Assembly (NCBI RefSeq): GCF_016862955.1
Contig: NZ_BONY01000027.1
Coordinates: forward strand, 62,001 to 126,000
DNA length: 64,000 nt
DNA from: Rhizocola hellebori
GTDB lineage: Bacteria > Actinomycetota > Actinomycetes > Mycobacteriales > Micromonosporaceae
Direction: 5' to 3'
The translations under genes and the position numbers were made by a program. This document shows, piece by piece, positions 25,366 to 34,398 of the stretch (position 1 is its first letter; each line of letters begins with the position of its first letter). Under the pieces are notes generated by a model. That model saw only the letters and a program-made list of their open reading frames with translations. It was not told where the DNA came from and ran no database searches.

Positions 25366-26744
25366 GGCTGCGCGCCGAACGCGGGCAAGGTGATCTGCGC
25401 GTGCAGCCCGCTGGGCTTGGCCTCGGCGAGCTGGAACCGGCCGCCACACGCGGTGATCAGGGCCTCCGCGATGGTGATTCCCAAACCCGACCCCTCGATG
25501 TTCTGCGAAGCGGCCCGCCGCCAGAACGGGCTGGCCGCCCGGGCCAGGTCGGCCGCGGGCATGCCCGGACCGTTGTCCACCACGTGCACCTGCACCCAGT
25601 CGCGTTGCGAGCCGTCCACCATCAGCCGCACCTGCGCCCCCGGGCCGCAGAACTTGATGGCGTTGCTGATGAGCGCGTCGAGCGACTGATCCAGCGCCTG
25701 GTCCGCGGCACGCACCACCGCCCGCGTCTCGCCCGAGCGGATCAGCGTTATCCCCGCCTTCTCCGCGGCCGGACGCCACACCGCTATCCGGGCCTGCACC
25801 ACCGACGCGGCATCGACCTGCACTGTCCGGGCCCCGGTCACCTCGGCCAGGGCGTAGGTGAGCAACGCGTCGCACATCCCCGCCATGCGCTCGATCTCCT
25901 CGGCCACCATGCGGAAGTCGTCAACGCCGTCGGCGCGAACCGCCGGGCGCAGGTTTTCCACACACAGCCGCAGCGTGGCCAGCGGGGTGCGCAGCTGGTG
26001 ACTGGCATAGGAGGCGAAGGTGCGCTGCCGCTGCAGCAACGTGGTGACCCGGCTGGCCATCGACGTGAACGAGCGGCTCAGCCGGCGCAGCTCGGGCGGG
26101 CCGGAGCCGGCCAGGTCGGCCTGGCTGAAACGCCCTTCCGCCAACGCATGTGCCGCCTCGTCAAGCTCCTGCACCGGGCGCAGCATCCACCGCGACAGCG
26201 GCATGGTGGCGAAGGCACCCAGGCACAGGGCGGCCAGACTGAGCATGGCCAGCAGCAAGACGTTCTGCAGGATGGCCTGCCGAAGCGCGCCGGTGGGCGA
26301 AACCGTAAGCGCCACACCGATTGTCTCTCCGCCCCGGCCTATCGGCGCGACCACCACCAGCGCGCTGATCTCCCACGGCCACGGCACCTCGGCGTAACTG
26401 GTGTGCTGCCCGTTCAGCCCCACCCTGATGGCGTCGCGCACCTGCACGTCGCCCGGGTCGAAGGAGGCCCGCGAGGTCAGCACCAGCGCGCCGTCGCGGC
26501 CGACGATCGCCGCCGCGATGTTGAACATCTCGTCGTAGAGCGCCATCTCTGTGCGCAGCGCGTCGACCTGACCTGTCCCCATGGCCGGCTCGGCCAGGGA
26601 AGCGAAGCGGGTGGTGTCGGCGAGCCGGTCGATGAACATTTCCTGGGTCTGCCCAGCGGCCAGCGAATAGCCCAGCGGCACGCTCAGCCCTACCAGCACC
26701 ACGATGAGCAGCCCCACGTAGGTCGCGATCAGTCTGCGACGCAC
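25362..26744 (-). CDS. Sensor histidine kinase (HAMP-HisKA-HATPase)
   Basis: 460-aa classical kinase. Two membrane helices (about 8-28 and 175-198) flank an extracytoplasmic domain of about 145 residues, followed by HAMP, then HisKA with the phosphoacceptor in YASHQLRTPLATLR (about 246). The HATPase domain has N and G boxes (DNGPGMPAADLARAA, GSGLGITIAEAL). The start is a GTG. It lies 1 nt downstream of the response regulator and overlaps the TAXI gene. Confidence 0.94.
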   Translation of the reverse strand: MRRRLIATYVGLLIVVLVGLSVPLGYSLAAGQTQEMFIDRLADTTRFASLAEPAMGTGQVDALRTEMALYDEMFNIAAAIVGRDGALVLTSRASFDPGDVQVRDAIRVGLNGQHTSYAEVPWPWEISALVVVAPIGRGGETIGVALTVSPTGALRQAILQNVLLLAMLSLAALCLGAFATMPLSRWMLRPVQELDEAAHALAEGRFSQADLAGSGPPELRRLSRSFTSMASRVTTLLQRQRTFASYASHQLRTPLATLRLCVENLRPAVRADGVDDFRMVAEEIERMAGMCDALLTYALAEVTGARTVQVDAASVVQARIAVWRPAAEKAGITLIRSGETRAVVRAADQALDQSLDALISNAIKFCGPGAQVRLMVDGSQRDWVQVHVVDNGPGMPAADLARAASPFWRRAASQNIEGSGLGITIAEALITACGGRFQLAEAKPSGLHAQITLPAFGAQP

Positions 26745-26745
26745 G

Positions 26746-27399
26746 TCAACCGCCCGCCACTATCCTGTACCCGACCCCGCGGATGGTCTGAATCTCCGCT
26801 CCCGCACCGATCTTCGAGCGCAGCGCCGTCATGTGCGCGTCGAGCGTGCGCGACGTGCCCTGCCAGGAGGTGTGCCACACCTCGGCGAAAAGCCTGTCCC
26901 GGCGCACCGCCACCTCCGGCTCGGCGGCGAGGATGGCCAGCAGCTGAAACTCCTTGCGGGTCAAGGTGATCGGCTCCGAGCCGAGGTGAACGCTGTGCCG
27001 GTCGAGGTCGACCCGCAGCTTGCCGACCACCCGCAGCCCGCTGGGGCGGGAGCGGGCCCGCCGGAGCACGGCTTCCATCCTGGCCTGTAGCTCGGCGAAG
27101 CCGAACGGTTTAACCACATAATCGTCGGCGCCGCAGCGCAACCCGGTCACGGTGTCGCGCTCCTGCCCCCGCGCGGTAAGGATGATCACCCCGACGTCGC
27201 TCTGCTCACGGATGCTGCGGCACAGGTCCATCCCATCGCCGTCGGGCAACCCCAGGTCGAGCAGGACCAGATCGCACGCCGAAGCGGCCAGCGCGGCCGC
27301 GACCGTGGGTGCGTGTTCCACCTCGTACCCGGCCCGCCGCAACGCCACGGTCAGCGCGGTCGCGAACCTGTGGTCATCTTCGACAAGCAGTATCCGCAT
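26746..27399 (-). CDS. OmpR-family response regulator
   Basis: 217-aa regulator: receiver domain (ILLVEDDHRFATALT, phospho-Asp near 51 in LVLLDLGLPDGDG, Lys in YVVKPFGF) and winged-helix DNA-binding domain (LTRKEFQLLAILAAEPEVAV, about 125-215). First gene of the operon with kinase, TAXI protein and membrane protein. The 78 bases upstream hold the only promoter space; no operator is obvious. Confidence 0.95.
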   Translation of the reverse strand: MRILLVEDDHRFATALTVALRRAGYEVEHAPTVAAALAASACDLVLLDLGLPDGDGMDLCRSIREQSDVGVIILTARGQERDTVTGLRCGADDYVVKPFGFAELQARMEAVLRRARSRPSGLRVVGKLRVDLDRHSVHLGSEPITLTRKEFQLLAILAAEPEVAVRRDRLFAEVWHTSWQGTSRTLDAHMTALRSKIGAGAEIQTIRGVGYRIVAGG

Positions 27400-27477
27400 C
27401 CGCCTATACTTCTACTCCCGCGCGGCCCGCGCGATCCCGCGCTGCCACAAATGTTGGTAAAGAAATTTCCGCCCAGC

Positions 27478-29379
27478 TCACAGCCGCTGGAACGAGAACG
27501 AGTTCAAGAACCAGCCCCTCTTGCCCGGCGGCGCGGAGAGGGTGAGCAGATGGGTCCCGGCCGGCAACACGAGGTCCTCTTTGGACTGGAACGCCCGCCA
27601 GCCGCCATCGCTGTTCACCGGGGTCTCGACGAACCGATCGAGGATGGTCAGATCGATCACCGCGTTGTCGATCACGTCCAGGGTGCCCGCCTGGTACGAC
27701 AACCGGTAAGTGCCCGCGCTGGCGACCTCCACCAGATAGCTCAGCGGCCCGCCCAGGTGGCCGTAGCCCACGTCGTCGGTGACCACGAAGCCGTCGCCGG
27801 CCGCCTGGTCGTAGCCGCACCCGATCAGGCGCGGAAAGTCGCTGCACGCCCCCGCGTAGTTCAGCGAATCGACCTCGGTCACCCCGGCCGCGCCCTTCCT
27901 GCGCTCCGTGCCGGTGGTCAGGCTCCGCTCAGCCTGGACGGTGACCACCTGCCCCGGCGTGCTCGGCAGCCGAACCGGCTTGGGGGCAAACAGATCGGCG
28001 AGATCTATCGAGATCAGCCACTGGTCAAGCGAGCCGGGCGAGAGCCGGGGGCTGCTGTGGATCACCGGAAACCACAGCCGCAACCCGGAATCGATAGCGC
28101 CCACCTGATGCTCAAGAAAATCCCCGCGGGCGATCGGGAGCACCTTGCGCCCGATGTCCAGCGGATTGCCGGCCGTGAAGGTCATCTCAGGGCCGGCCCC
28201 CTGCACGCGAAAAGCCATCACCTGACCGTTTTCCAGGATGCTGACCACGGTGCCGGTCGCCGCGTCGGCGATCAGGCCACTGGACGTGCCAAGATCCTGG
28301 GCTTGCAACAGCTCGTAATCGGCCCGGCAGGGCCGCACGGTGTCCTGCTCCCCCTTCGACCGGCCGAAGGCGCAGGCCCCCGAGCTCGTCCTGCGGCCGG
28401 ACGCGGTGCGGGCGTAAACGGCCAGCCGGCCGCTCTCGCGATCGTGCCTGGTGGTGGCCCAGAGATTGCCCGAGCCGTCATAGGTCACCCGGTCGAAACC
28501 GTAGGCACGGCCGGTGTCCCTGTGGAACAGCCCGGGAAGCAGCGGCGCGGACACCGCCGCCACCGAACCGTCGCGCTGGTCATACTTGAACTCCTGCAAG
28601 AGCTGCACGCTCTTGCGATCGGCGAGATCGCGCAGCCCCATCACAAACCGCTCGTCACCGGCCACGCCGGTGGGATCGACCCGGACCGTGCCCGGGGAAA
28701 TGCTCATCTGCGCAAGGGGATATCTGTGCCGCGCCCTGATCTCGGGAAGGTAATGACCTGAGCTGTCCGGGCCACGGAGCTTCACCACGTTGACCGCCCG
28801 ATCGGTGAGCAACAGGTCACCCGAGACGGGCAGCCGCTGAAGCCCTTGCAGCCCTTCCGTTCCCAGCTGGGCGCCGGTGAACGTGTTGCCCGGCAGGGCC
28901 CGCCAGACGCCACCGGTCTTGGTCAGCACCCCGAACACCGGCCACGGCCCGGCCGGAGAAACCGTGAACGCCACCGCTTCCGCGGAGAGCACCAGCAGAT
29001 CGGTCACCGTCGGCTGGGCCTCGTGCGGCCCGGCCGACGTGGGCAGCCGGACGTCGGTGAAATCATTGGTATGCGGGTCGTAAACGCCGATCATCAGGGC
29101 CGTACAGGCCATCAGCACCGTGCCATCGGGGGCCACCACGGTGCGGCCCGGACGGGCGCCGGGCGGAAAGGACCACCCATTGACCGGCGCCAGCGCCTGC
29201 TCCTGCCCCGAGGGAAGCACCGCACCAAGCGCGCCAAAGGATCGGTAACGGCCATGCACCACGACCGTGGACTCGGGTCGGGACCAGCGCTGCTTGGCCG
29301 GTGGCGACGCCTCCGCCGAGATCATCGCCAGCACCATGACCGCCACCGTCGCGCCGCCGCCCCATCGCCGCACCGTCAT
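27478..29379 (-). CDS. Large secreted protein: propeller-like N-terminus, CBM6/35-like C-terminus
   Basis: 633-aa secreted protein. After the signal peptide, residues 40-470 show repeated W/G-D strand patterns like a beta propeller (for example YDGSGNLWATTRHDRESGRL, DLGTSSGLIADAATGTVVSI). Residues about 485-633 resemble a CBM6/35-type sandwich (VTVQAERSL, GTYRLSYQAGTLD, LPAGTHLLTLSAP). No catalytic motif is recognised. It begins 9 nt after the S8 protease gene ends, so the two are translated from one message and may cooperate outside the cell. Confidence 0.8.
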   Translation of the reverse strand: MTVRRWGGGATVAVMVLAMISAEASPPAKQRWSRPESTVVVHGRYRSFGALGAVLPSGQEQALAPVNGWSFPPGARPGRTVVAPDGTVLMACTALMIGVYDPHTNDFTDVRLPTSAGPHEAQPTVTDLLVLSAEAVAFTVSPAGPWPVFGVLTKTGGVWRALPGNTFTGAQLGTEGLQGLQRLPVSGDLLLTDRAVNVVKLRGPDSSGHYLPEIRARHRYPLAQMSISPGTVRVDPTGVAGDERFVMGLRDLADRKSVQLLQEFKYDQRDGSVAAVSAPLLPGLFHRDTGRAYGFDRVTYDGSGNLWATTRHDRESGRLAVYARTASGRRTSSGACAFGRSKGEQDTVRPCRADYELLQAQDLGTSSGLIADAATGTVVSILENGQVMAFRVQGAGPEMTFTAGNPLDIGRKVLPIARGDFLEHQVGAIDSGLRLWFPVIHSSPRLSPGSLDQWLISIDLADLFAPKPVRLPSTPGQVVTVQAERSLTTGTERRKGAAGVTEVDSLNYAGACSDFPRLIGCGYDQAAGDGFVVTDDVGYGHLGGPLSYLVEVASAGTYRLSYQAGTLDVIDNAVIDLTILDRFVETPVNSDGGWRAFQSKEDLVLPAGTHLLTLSAPPGKRGWFLNSFSFQRL

Positions 29380-29388
29380 GCCCAGAGG

Positions 29389-32300
29389 TTACCCGGGCGG
29401 GTCCACCACGAAAGCCCGCACTACGGTCTGCTCGGTCGCCGCGCCACTGGTGTCGGAAGCCTTGGTGCGCAAGGAGACAACTCCGGTCACCGCCGCCAGC
29501 TCCACCCGGAACCGGCCGGCCCCGGCCGGGCGCAGGCCCATCGTGTGCCAAGTCTTTCCGTCGTCTGTGGACAGCTGCAGCTGCACCCCGGCCAGCCTGC
29601 CGCCGGGATGGGTCACCTCCACGGTCATCGCCGACCCCGCCGGCACATGGTTGTTGGCATCCACCGGCGCGTGCACGGCCACCTCCACCAGCGCCGCCTC
29701 GGTCTGCTTTTCCGGTGGGGTGAAGAAGGTCCAGGACGTGTTCACCTCGGTGGACAGCCCGATCAGGCCCGGGCGCAAGACCAGCGAGCGGGTCAGCCGG
29801 TAGGCCGCCGGGCCAGGCGCTATCCGGTGCCCGCCCAGCGCATCCGGCCCTTGGGCTATCAGCACGTCGTTGCGGTACAGGGAGAAGGATCGCTCGGGGA
29901 AGACATAGCTGGCCAGCGAGCCCGCGTTGCCGGCGTCATCGGCCAGCTCGTCCATGCCCACGAACAGCCGGGTGCGGCTGAACGAGACCGCCGCCCTGGT
30001 CCGCAACGGTGCCCGGAGCCAATCCCGCTGCACGCTCTGAGCCCGCCGGTAGCCAGCCGGTGCCTGGCAGTAGCCGCCGATGCCCTCCTGCGCCACCAGC
30101 ACATTGGCGCATTGGAACCATTCTGCCTTGGTACCAGGCGAAAGCCACTCAACCCGCTGAGCTGGGGCCGCCGGTCCGGGTTGGAGGATCGCCACGCTCA
30201 CCGGGGTCAGTGGCGTGTGCACGAACCTGCCCTCCACGTACTCGGCCGGGGAATCCGGCACCCGGTAGGTGGTCTGCACCTGCGCCAGCGAGCGCGGATC
30301 GACCACGTAGTCCAGCGATGCCGGGAACACCCGATCGGCGAACTGCAGATCGTAGGTCGGCCCGCCGCCCACGGTGTCCAGCCGCCACTTGCTGCTCAGC
30401 TCCAGATCGCCATGCCTGGCCGGAGTGGTCGGCTCGATGAACAGCTTGCCCTCGATCACGTCCTGCGCGCTGGTGGCGTAGGACAGCACCGAGCTGTTGC
30501 CCGCCCGGTCCTTCGCGGCCACAAACACCTGCACGTCAACGGGAACGGTCTGACGTCCGGCCACCGTCGCGGTCAGCGGCCGGGCCTGCCGTGCGTCGAG
30601 CACCACCTCGCCGTCGGCGGCCACGGTCACCTCCGCCTTCGTGGCGATGGAGATCGAGGTGACCACCGGAACGTCGCCGCCGGGATCGGGCTCCCCCTCC
30701 TCGATGGTGGGAATCGCGGCGGTCACCGTGTAGACGCCCGGCCGCAACCGCACCGTCCCCTCTCCCCCGGTCAGCAGCACCGGGTCGGGCGGCGACTTCG
30801 TGGCATCCTGCAGGTTCACCAGCCAGGCGAGCGTCTCGATCTGTTCGGAGGCGCCGAGCCGGTCCACCGCGCGGATCTTCAGGTGATGGTGCACCTCTTC
30901 CCTGACCACCCCGAGCGGGATCCTTACCTTGCGCCCGGCCACCAGTGCCCCGGACACCGGACCGAACCCGCCCACGTCGACGGCGGCGGTCACGGTGACA
31001 GCGGCCTGACCGCCCGCGGGCAGGCTCACCCTCGAAGGGGTGACGCTGAAGTTGACCCCTTGCGTGGCAAGGTCGAGCGTGACCGGGCGGCTGCCCTTAT
31101 TGGCCAGGCTCACCTGAGCGCTGACCGGGGGAAGCCCCGCCTGCGGGTAGGCCGCGAAACCGAAAGCGGCCGAGGGCTGCGTGGCGATGACCGTCTGCGG
31201 CAGCGCGGCCGCCAGGTCCACCCGCCCCGCCCCGGCCTCGAACGCCCCGCCCACCGCGGTGGCGCTGCCCATCAGCAGGGCCTTGAGGTCGCTACCGGTC
31301 CACTGTGGATGAAGCTGGGCCATCAGCGCGGCGGCACCGGCCGCCTGCGGCGCGGCCATCGAGGTGCCACTGAGCCGGGTGTAACGCTCGCCCACCGGGT
31401 CACCCAGCTCTGTCCCGGCCGCGCGGGCGGCGATGATGTCCACGCCGGGCGCGACCAGATCCGGTTTCATGCCATAGTCACCCGGCCGCGGCCCGCGGCT
31501 GGAGAAATCGGCCAGCCGGTCGCGCAAGTCCACCGCCCCCACGGTCAGCGCTGCCGGCGCCGCCCCCGGCGACCCGACGCTCCCGCCCGCCGGGCCCCGG
31601 TTTCCCGCGCTGGCGACGAAGAGGGTGCCGTGAGCCTGGGTCAGCGACTGCACGGCGAGGCTGAGCGGGTCGTTGCCGGCACTGGGAAAGTCGCTGCCAA
31701 GGCTCATGTTGACGATCCGGGCACGGGCCGCCGCCCACTCCATCCCGGCGATGATGTCGGAGAAGCTGCCCGCCCCGTCATCGTCAAGCACCTTGCCCAC
31801 CAACAACGTCGACCCAAACGCCACCCCCCGCCGCGCCCCCCGCCTGTCCACGCCGCCCCCTGCCACGCCGCCCCCTGCGGCGTCACCCTCTGCGCCGCCC
31901 CCTGCGGCGTCACCCTCTGCGCCGCCTGATGCGGCACTGCCTGAGGCGGCGCTGCCTGAGGCCGCGCCGGAGCCGGCGAGGAGGGAGGCGACGTGGGTGC
32001 CGTGGCCGTTGCGGTCGACCGCGTCCGGGCCGGAGGTGAAGTTCTGCGCCAGCGCCACTCGCCCGGCGAGGTCGGGATGCGTGGCGTCGACGCCGGTGTC
32101 GAGCACCGCGACGGTCACGCCCGCGCCGCTGAGCCCGGCCGCCCACGCGGCCGGCGCGCCTATCTGGTCAAGGTTGGTGTCCCACTTGGGTTTCGGATTC
32201 TGAAGATGATCAGCGTGAACGCGAGAGTCAAGCCATATTCGCTCCACACCTGAGCGCGCCACCGCGGCTTCACCCGTTAGCGCCATCGCTTCGCCCGCGG

Positions 32301-32730
32301 AAAGCCCCACCGCCACCGCGTTGATGCTCGGCAACTGCTTACCTGATCTCCACCGTGTCCCGGCCGGTCCTTGCACGATTAGCGGAATAGAGTCCTGTGT
32401 AGACACTTCGGCCAGCGCCATAACGTCGAAGAGCCGCGGATCGAGCACGCCCGGAACCAGACGCGCCACATCACCGGGAACGACTCGGACCGAGCCGTTA
32501 ACCATCGTGGTGTGAAAGGTGGTCACCCTCCCCGGTTTGCGGGCCGGGACCACACTCACCCGCGGTGTCGCATCCGCGGCCCGGGTCACGGTGACCCGGT
32601 CGCCGGTAACCAGGGTGACCGTGACCGTGGCACGGCCATCGGAGTCGGCAGGCGTGCCCCGGGCCGGCTCCGGCGGAAGGGAAGCCAGCAGGGGTGCAAG
32701 CAGAGCGAGGGTGAGCGCGAGTCGTTTCAT
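29389..32730 (-). CDS. Secreted S8 subtilisin-like protease with repeat insertion
   Basis: 1113-aa secreted serine protease. A signal peptide (MKRLALTLALLAPLL, cleavage near ARG-TPA) and a propeptide precede the catalytic domain: Asp in VAVLDTGVDATHPDL (about 207), His in RNGHGTHVAS (about 240), Ser in SGTSMAAPQAAG (about 455). Long C-terminal beta domains follow. Just after the His motif there is a roughly 40-residue Ala/Gly/Ser/Glu insertion built from DNA repeats where relatives have only a short loop. The start at 32730 has GAGAGG upstream. Divergent from the M43 protease gene. Confidence 0.94.
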   Translation of the reverse strand: MKRLALTLALLAPLLASLPPEPARGTPADSDGRATVTVTLVTGDRVTVTRAADATPRVSVVPARKPGRVTTFHTTMVNGSVRVVPGDVARLVPGVLDPRLFDVMALAEVSTQDSIPLIVQGPAGTRWRSGKQLPSINAVAVGLSAGEAMALTGEAAVARSGVERIWLDSRVHADHLQNPKPKWDTNLDQIGAPAAWAAGLSGAGVTVAVLDTGVDATHPDLAGRVALAQNFTSGPDAVDRNGHGTHVASLLAGSGAASGSAASGSAASGGAEGDAAGGGAEGDAAGGGVAGGGVDRRGARRGVAFGSTLLVGKVLDDDGAGSFSDIIAGMEWAAARARIVNMSLGSDFPSAGNDPLSLAVQSLTQAHGTLFVASAGNRGPAGGSVGSPGAAPAALTVGAVDLRDRLADFSSRGPRPGDYGMKPDLVAPGVDIIAARAAGTELGDPVGERYTRLSGTSMAAPQAAGAAALMAQLHPQWTGSDLKALLMGSATAVGGAFEAGAGRVDLAAALPQTVIATQPSAAFGFAAYPQAGLPPVSAQVSLANKGSRPVTLDLATQGVNFSVTPSRVSLPAGGQAAVTVTAAVDVGGFGPVSGALVAGRKVRIPLGVVREEVHHHLKIRAVDRLGASEQIETLAWLVNLQDATKSPPDPVLLTGGEGTVRLRPGVYTVTAAIPTIEEGEPDPGGDVPVVTSISIATKAEVTVAADGEVVLDARQARPLTATVAGRQTVPVDVQVFVAAKDRAGNSSVLSYATSAQDVIEGKLFIEPTTPARHGDLELSSKWRLDTVGGGPTYDLQFADRVFPASLDYVVDPRSLAQVQTTYRVPDSPAEYVEGRFVHTPLTPVSVAILQPGPAAPAQRVEWLSPGTKAEWFQCANVLVAQEGIGGYCQAPAGYRRAQSVQRDWLRAPLRTRAAVSFSRTRLFVGMDELADDAGNAGSLASYVFPERSFSLYRNDVLIAQGPDALGGHRIAPGPAAYRLTRSLVLRPGLIGLSTEVNTSWTFFTPPEKQTEAALVEVAVHAPVDANNHVPAGSAMTVEVTHPGGRLAGVQLQLSTDDGKTWHTMGLRPAGAGRFRVELAAVTGVVSLRTKASDTSGAATEQTVVRAFVVDPPG
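31849..31975. repeat. 27-bp in-frame repeats in the S8 protease gene
   Basis: Two exact 27-bp copies (31867-31893 and 31894-31920, starting GCCGCCCCCTGCGGCG) with degraded copies on both sides. They encode AEGDAAGGG-type repeats in a loop next to the catalytic His. Confidence 0.92.
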
Positions 32731-32892
32731 GGCAACCTCTCCGGCCGCGTGAATCCCACTCAGGATAGGCCAGCGCCCGGCATCACTCATCGCCAATCAA
32801 GTCATTTATCCAAAGATATGGTTTCGACACCCCTCGATCGCCACTTAGCGTAATCGCCAATTCGCACAAGCGTGACGAGAAAGGTGGATCAG

Positions 32893-33843
32893 ATGGATCT
32901 GAGGCGTTCCCTCAGCACAGTCGCGGTTTCCGCACTCGCGATCGCGTCCGTGGTCACGGGCACCGCTCCGGCCGGGGCGCAGGCCCAACGGACGCAGTCC
33001 TGCGTGGACCACGCCGCGCCGGCCAAGGTCCGGGCCGGCTATCCCACCGCCCACGACCCCAACCACCTCAGCCCGGCCCAGGTCGCGCAGATCGAACAAC
33101 AGACCGCACAGCTCCTGCGTCAGCTGGGTCATCCCAACGGCATGAGCGCACAGCTGCTCATCACCGTCCCGGTCGCGGTGCACGTGATCCGGCGCGGGGC
33201 CGGGCGCGCCAACGGCGACATCCCGGACTCGATGATCCAGAACCAGATCAGCGTGCTCAACCAGTCTTTCGGCACCGGCACCGGTGGCGCCGAGACGGGC
33301 TTCCGCTTCGCGTTGCAGTCGATTTCCCGTACCACCAACGCATCCTGGTATACCGCGACGCCCGGCTCCGCGGCCGAGTCGCAGATGAAGAACGCGCTGA
33401 GGGTCGGCGGGGCCGGCGTCCTGAACCTCTACACCGCCAACATCGGGCAGGGCCTGCTGGGGTGGGCCACCTTCCCGTCCAGCTACGCGGCCAGCCCCAA
33501 GATGGACGGCGTGGTCGTGCTCACCGAGTCCCTGCCCGGCGGGACGGCGGTGCCCTATCACCTCGGTGACACCGCCACTCACGAGACCGGGCACTGGCTC
33601 GGGCTTTACCACACGTTCCAGGGTGGCTGCAGCACGGTAGCCGGGGATTACGTCGCCGACACCCCGGCCGAAAGCTCGCCCGCCTTCGGCTGCCCGCTCG
33701 GCCGGGACACCTGCAGCGCGCCGGGGCAGGACCCGATCCGCAACTTCATGGATTACACCGATGACGCGTGCATGTACGCCTTCACGCTCGGTCAGTCCAC
33801 CCGCATGCTCACCTCGTGGACCGCTTACCGAGCACTGGTTTGA
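32893..33843 (+). CDS. Secreted pappalysin-like zinc metalloprotease (M43)
   Basis: 316-aa secreted metalloprotease. Signal peptide to about 36 (GTAPAGAQA), a propeptide-like region, then the zinc site HETGHWLGLYHTF (about 230) and Met-turn FMDYTDDACMYAF; paired Cys (GGCSTV, FGCPLG, DTCSAP) fit M43 cytophagalysin/ulilysin-like enzymes. The ATG at 32893 with AGGTGG 5 nt upstream is preferred to GTG 32872. Divergent from the S8 protease, so both may answer to the same nutritional signal. Confidence 0.93.
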   Translation: MDLRRSLSTVAVSALAIASVVTGTAPAGAQAQRTQSCVDHAAPAKVRAGYPTAHDPNHLSPAQVAQIEQQTAQLLRQLGHPNGMSAQLLITVPVAVHVIRRGAGRANGDIPDSMIQNQISVLNQSFGTGTGGAETGFRFALQSISRTTNASWYTATPGSAAESQMKNALRVGGAGVLNLYTANIGQGLLGWATFPSSYAASPKMDGVVVLTESLPGGTAVPYHLGDTATHETGHWLGLYHTFQGGCSTVAGDYVADTPAESSPAFGCPLGRDTCSAPGQDPIRNFMDYTDDACMYAFTLGQSTRMLTSWTAYRALV

Positions 33844-33852
33844 AAGACGTGC

Positions 33853-33890
33853 GACCCGGCCGGAACACCCGCAAGGGCGCCGGCCGGGTC
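33853..33890. terminator. Hairpin between M43 protease and convergent VOC gene
   Basis: 11-bp perfect stem GACCCGGCCGG / CCGGCCGGGTC with a 16-nt loop, 9 nt after the protease stop. Confidence 0.65.
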
Positions 33891-33896
33891 AAGCGT

Positions 33897-34280
33897 TCAC
33901 ATCGGCATGGGTTCCGAGATGGCGATCAGGTTTCCTTCCGAGTCCTTGAAGAAGGCGGACCTGATCGGCCCCGAAGTCACGATGCCGTTCTCGGTCTTCA
34001 TGCCGGGCAGGTCGTATTCCTCGAAGACCACGCCATGGCCCTTCATGTCGGCAACCTGAGCGTCGAGGTCGTCGACCTCAAAGACAGCCTGGGTGTGATC
34101 GCCGCTGGCCCGGCCCGAGGACGGGAAGAGCAGAATTTTGGTGTTCTCGTTGCATTCGTAAATCAGGCCTTCTTCCGTTTCGCTAACCGGTTTGAGGCCG
34201 AGGTTCTGCGTGTAGAAGTCCTTGGCTCGCGCCAGGTCAGAGGCGGGCAAGGTGCCTAACACGCGCCCAGTGACAGCCAT
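33897..34280 (-). CDS. Glyoxalase/VOC-fold protein
   Basis: 127-aa VOC protein (TLPASDLARAKDFYTQNLGL, AFFKDSEGNLIAISEPM). The ATG at 34280 has GGGAGGGG upstream and removes an unlikely N-terminal extension. It has a close paralogue at 17519-17896. Divergent from the ADP-ribosylglycohydrolase gene. Confidence 0.87.
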   Translation of the reverse strand: MAVTGRVLGTLPASDLARAKDFYTQNLGLKPVSETEEGLIYECNENTKILLFPSSGRASGDHTQAVFEVDDLDAQVADMKGHGVVFEEYDLPGMKTENGIVTSGPIRSAFFKDSEGNLIAISEPMPM

Positions 34281-34398
34281 GACGATTCCCCTCCCAGAAG
34301 ACAACCGTCTTTGATCGTAGTCCGATATGCCCGTTATAGGAACCCGGTCCCCTGCCCGGGGAGTTGCTGACGTTGCGCATGTGTCTGACGATGCAGGG

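Noticed and set aside
28846-31929. 1027-codon open frame on the plus strand
   Set aside because: It is antisense to the CBM/propeller gene and the S8 protease, has no domain or signal, and is rich in Arg/His/Gly as expected for the shadow frame of GC-rich genes.
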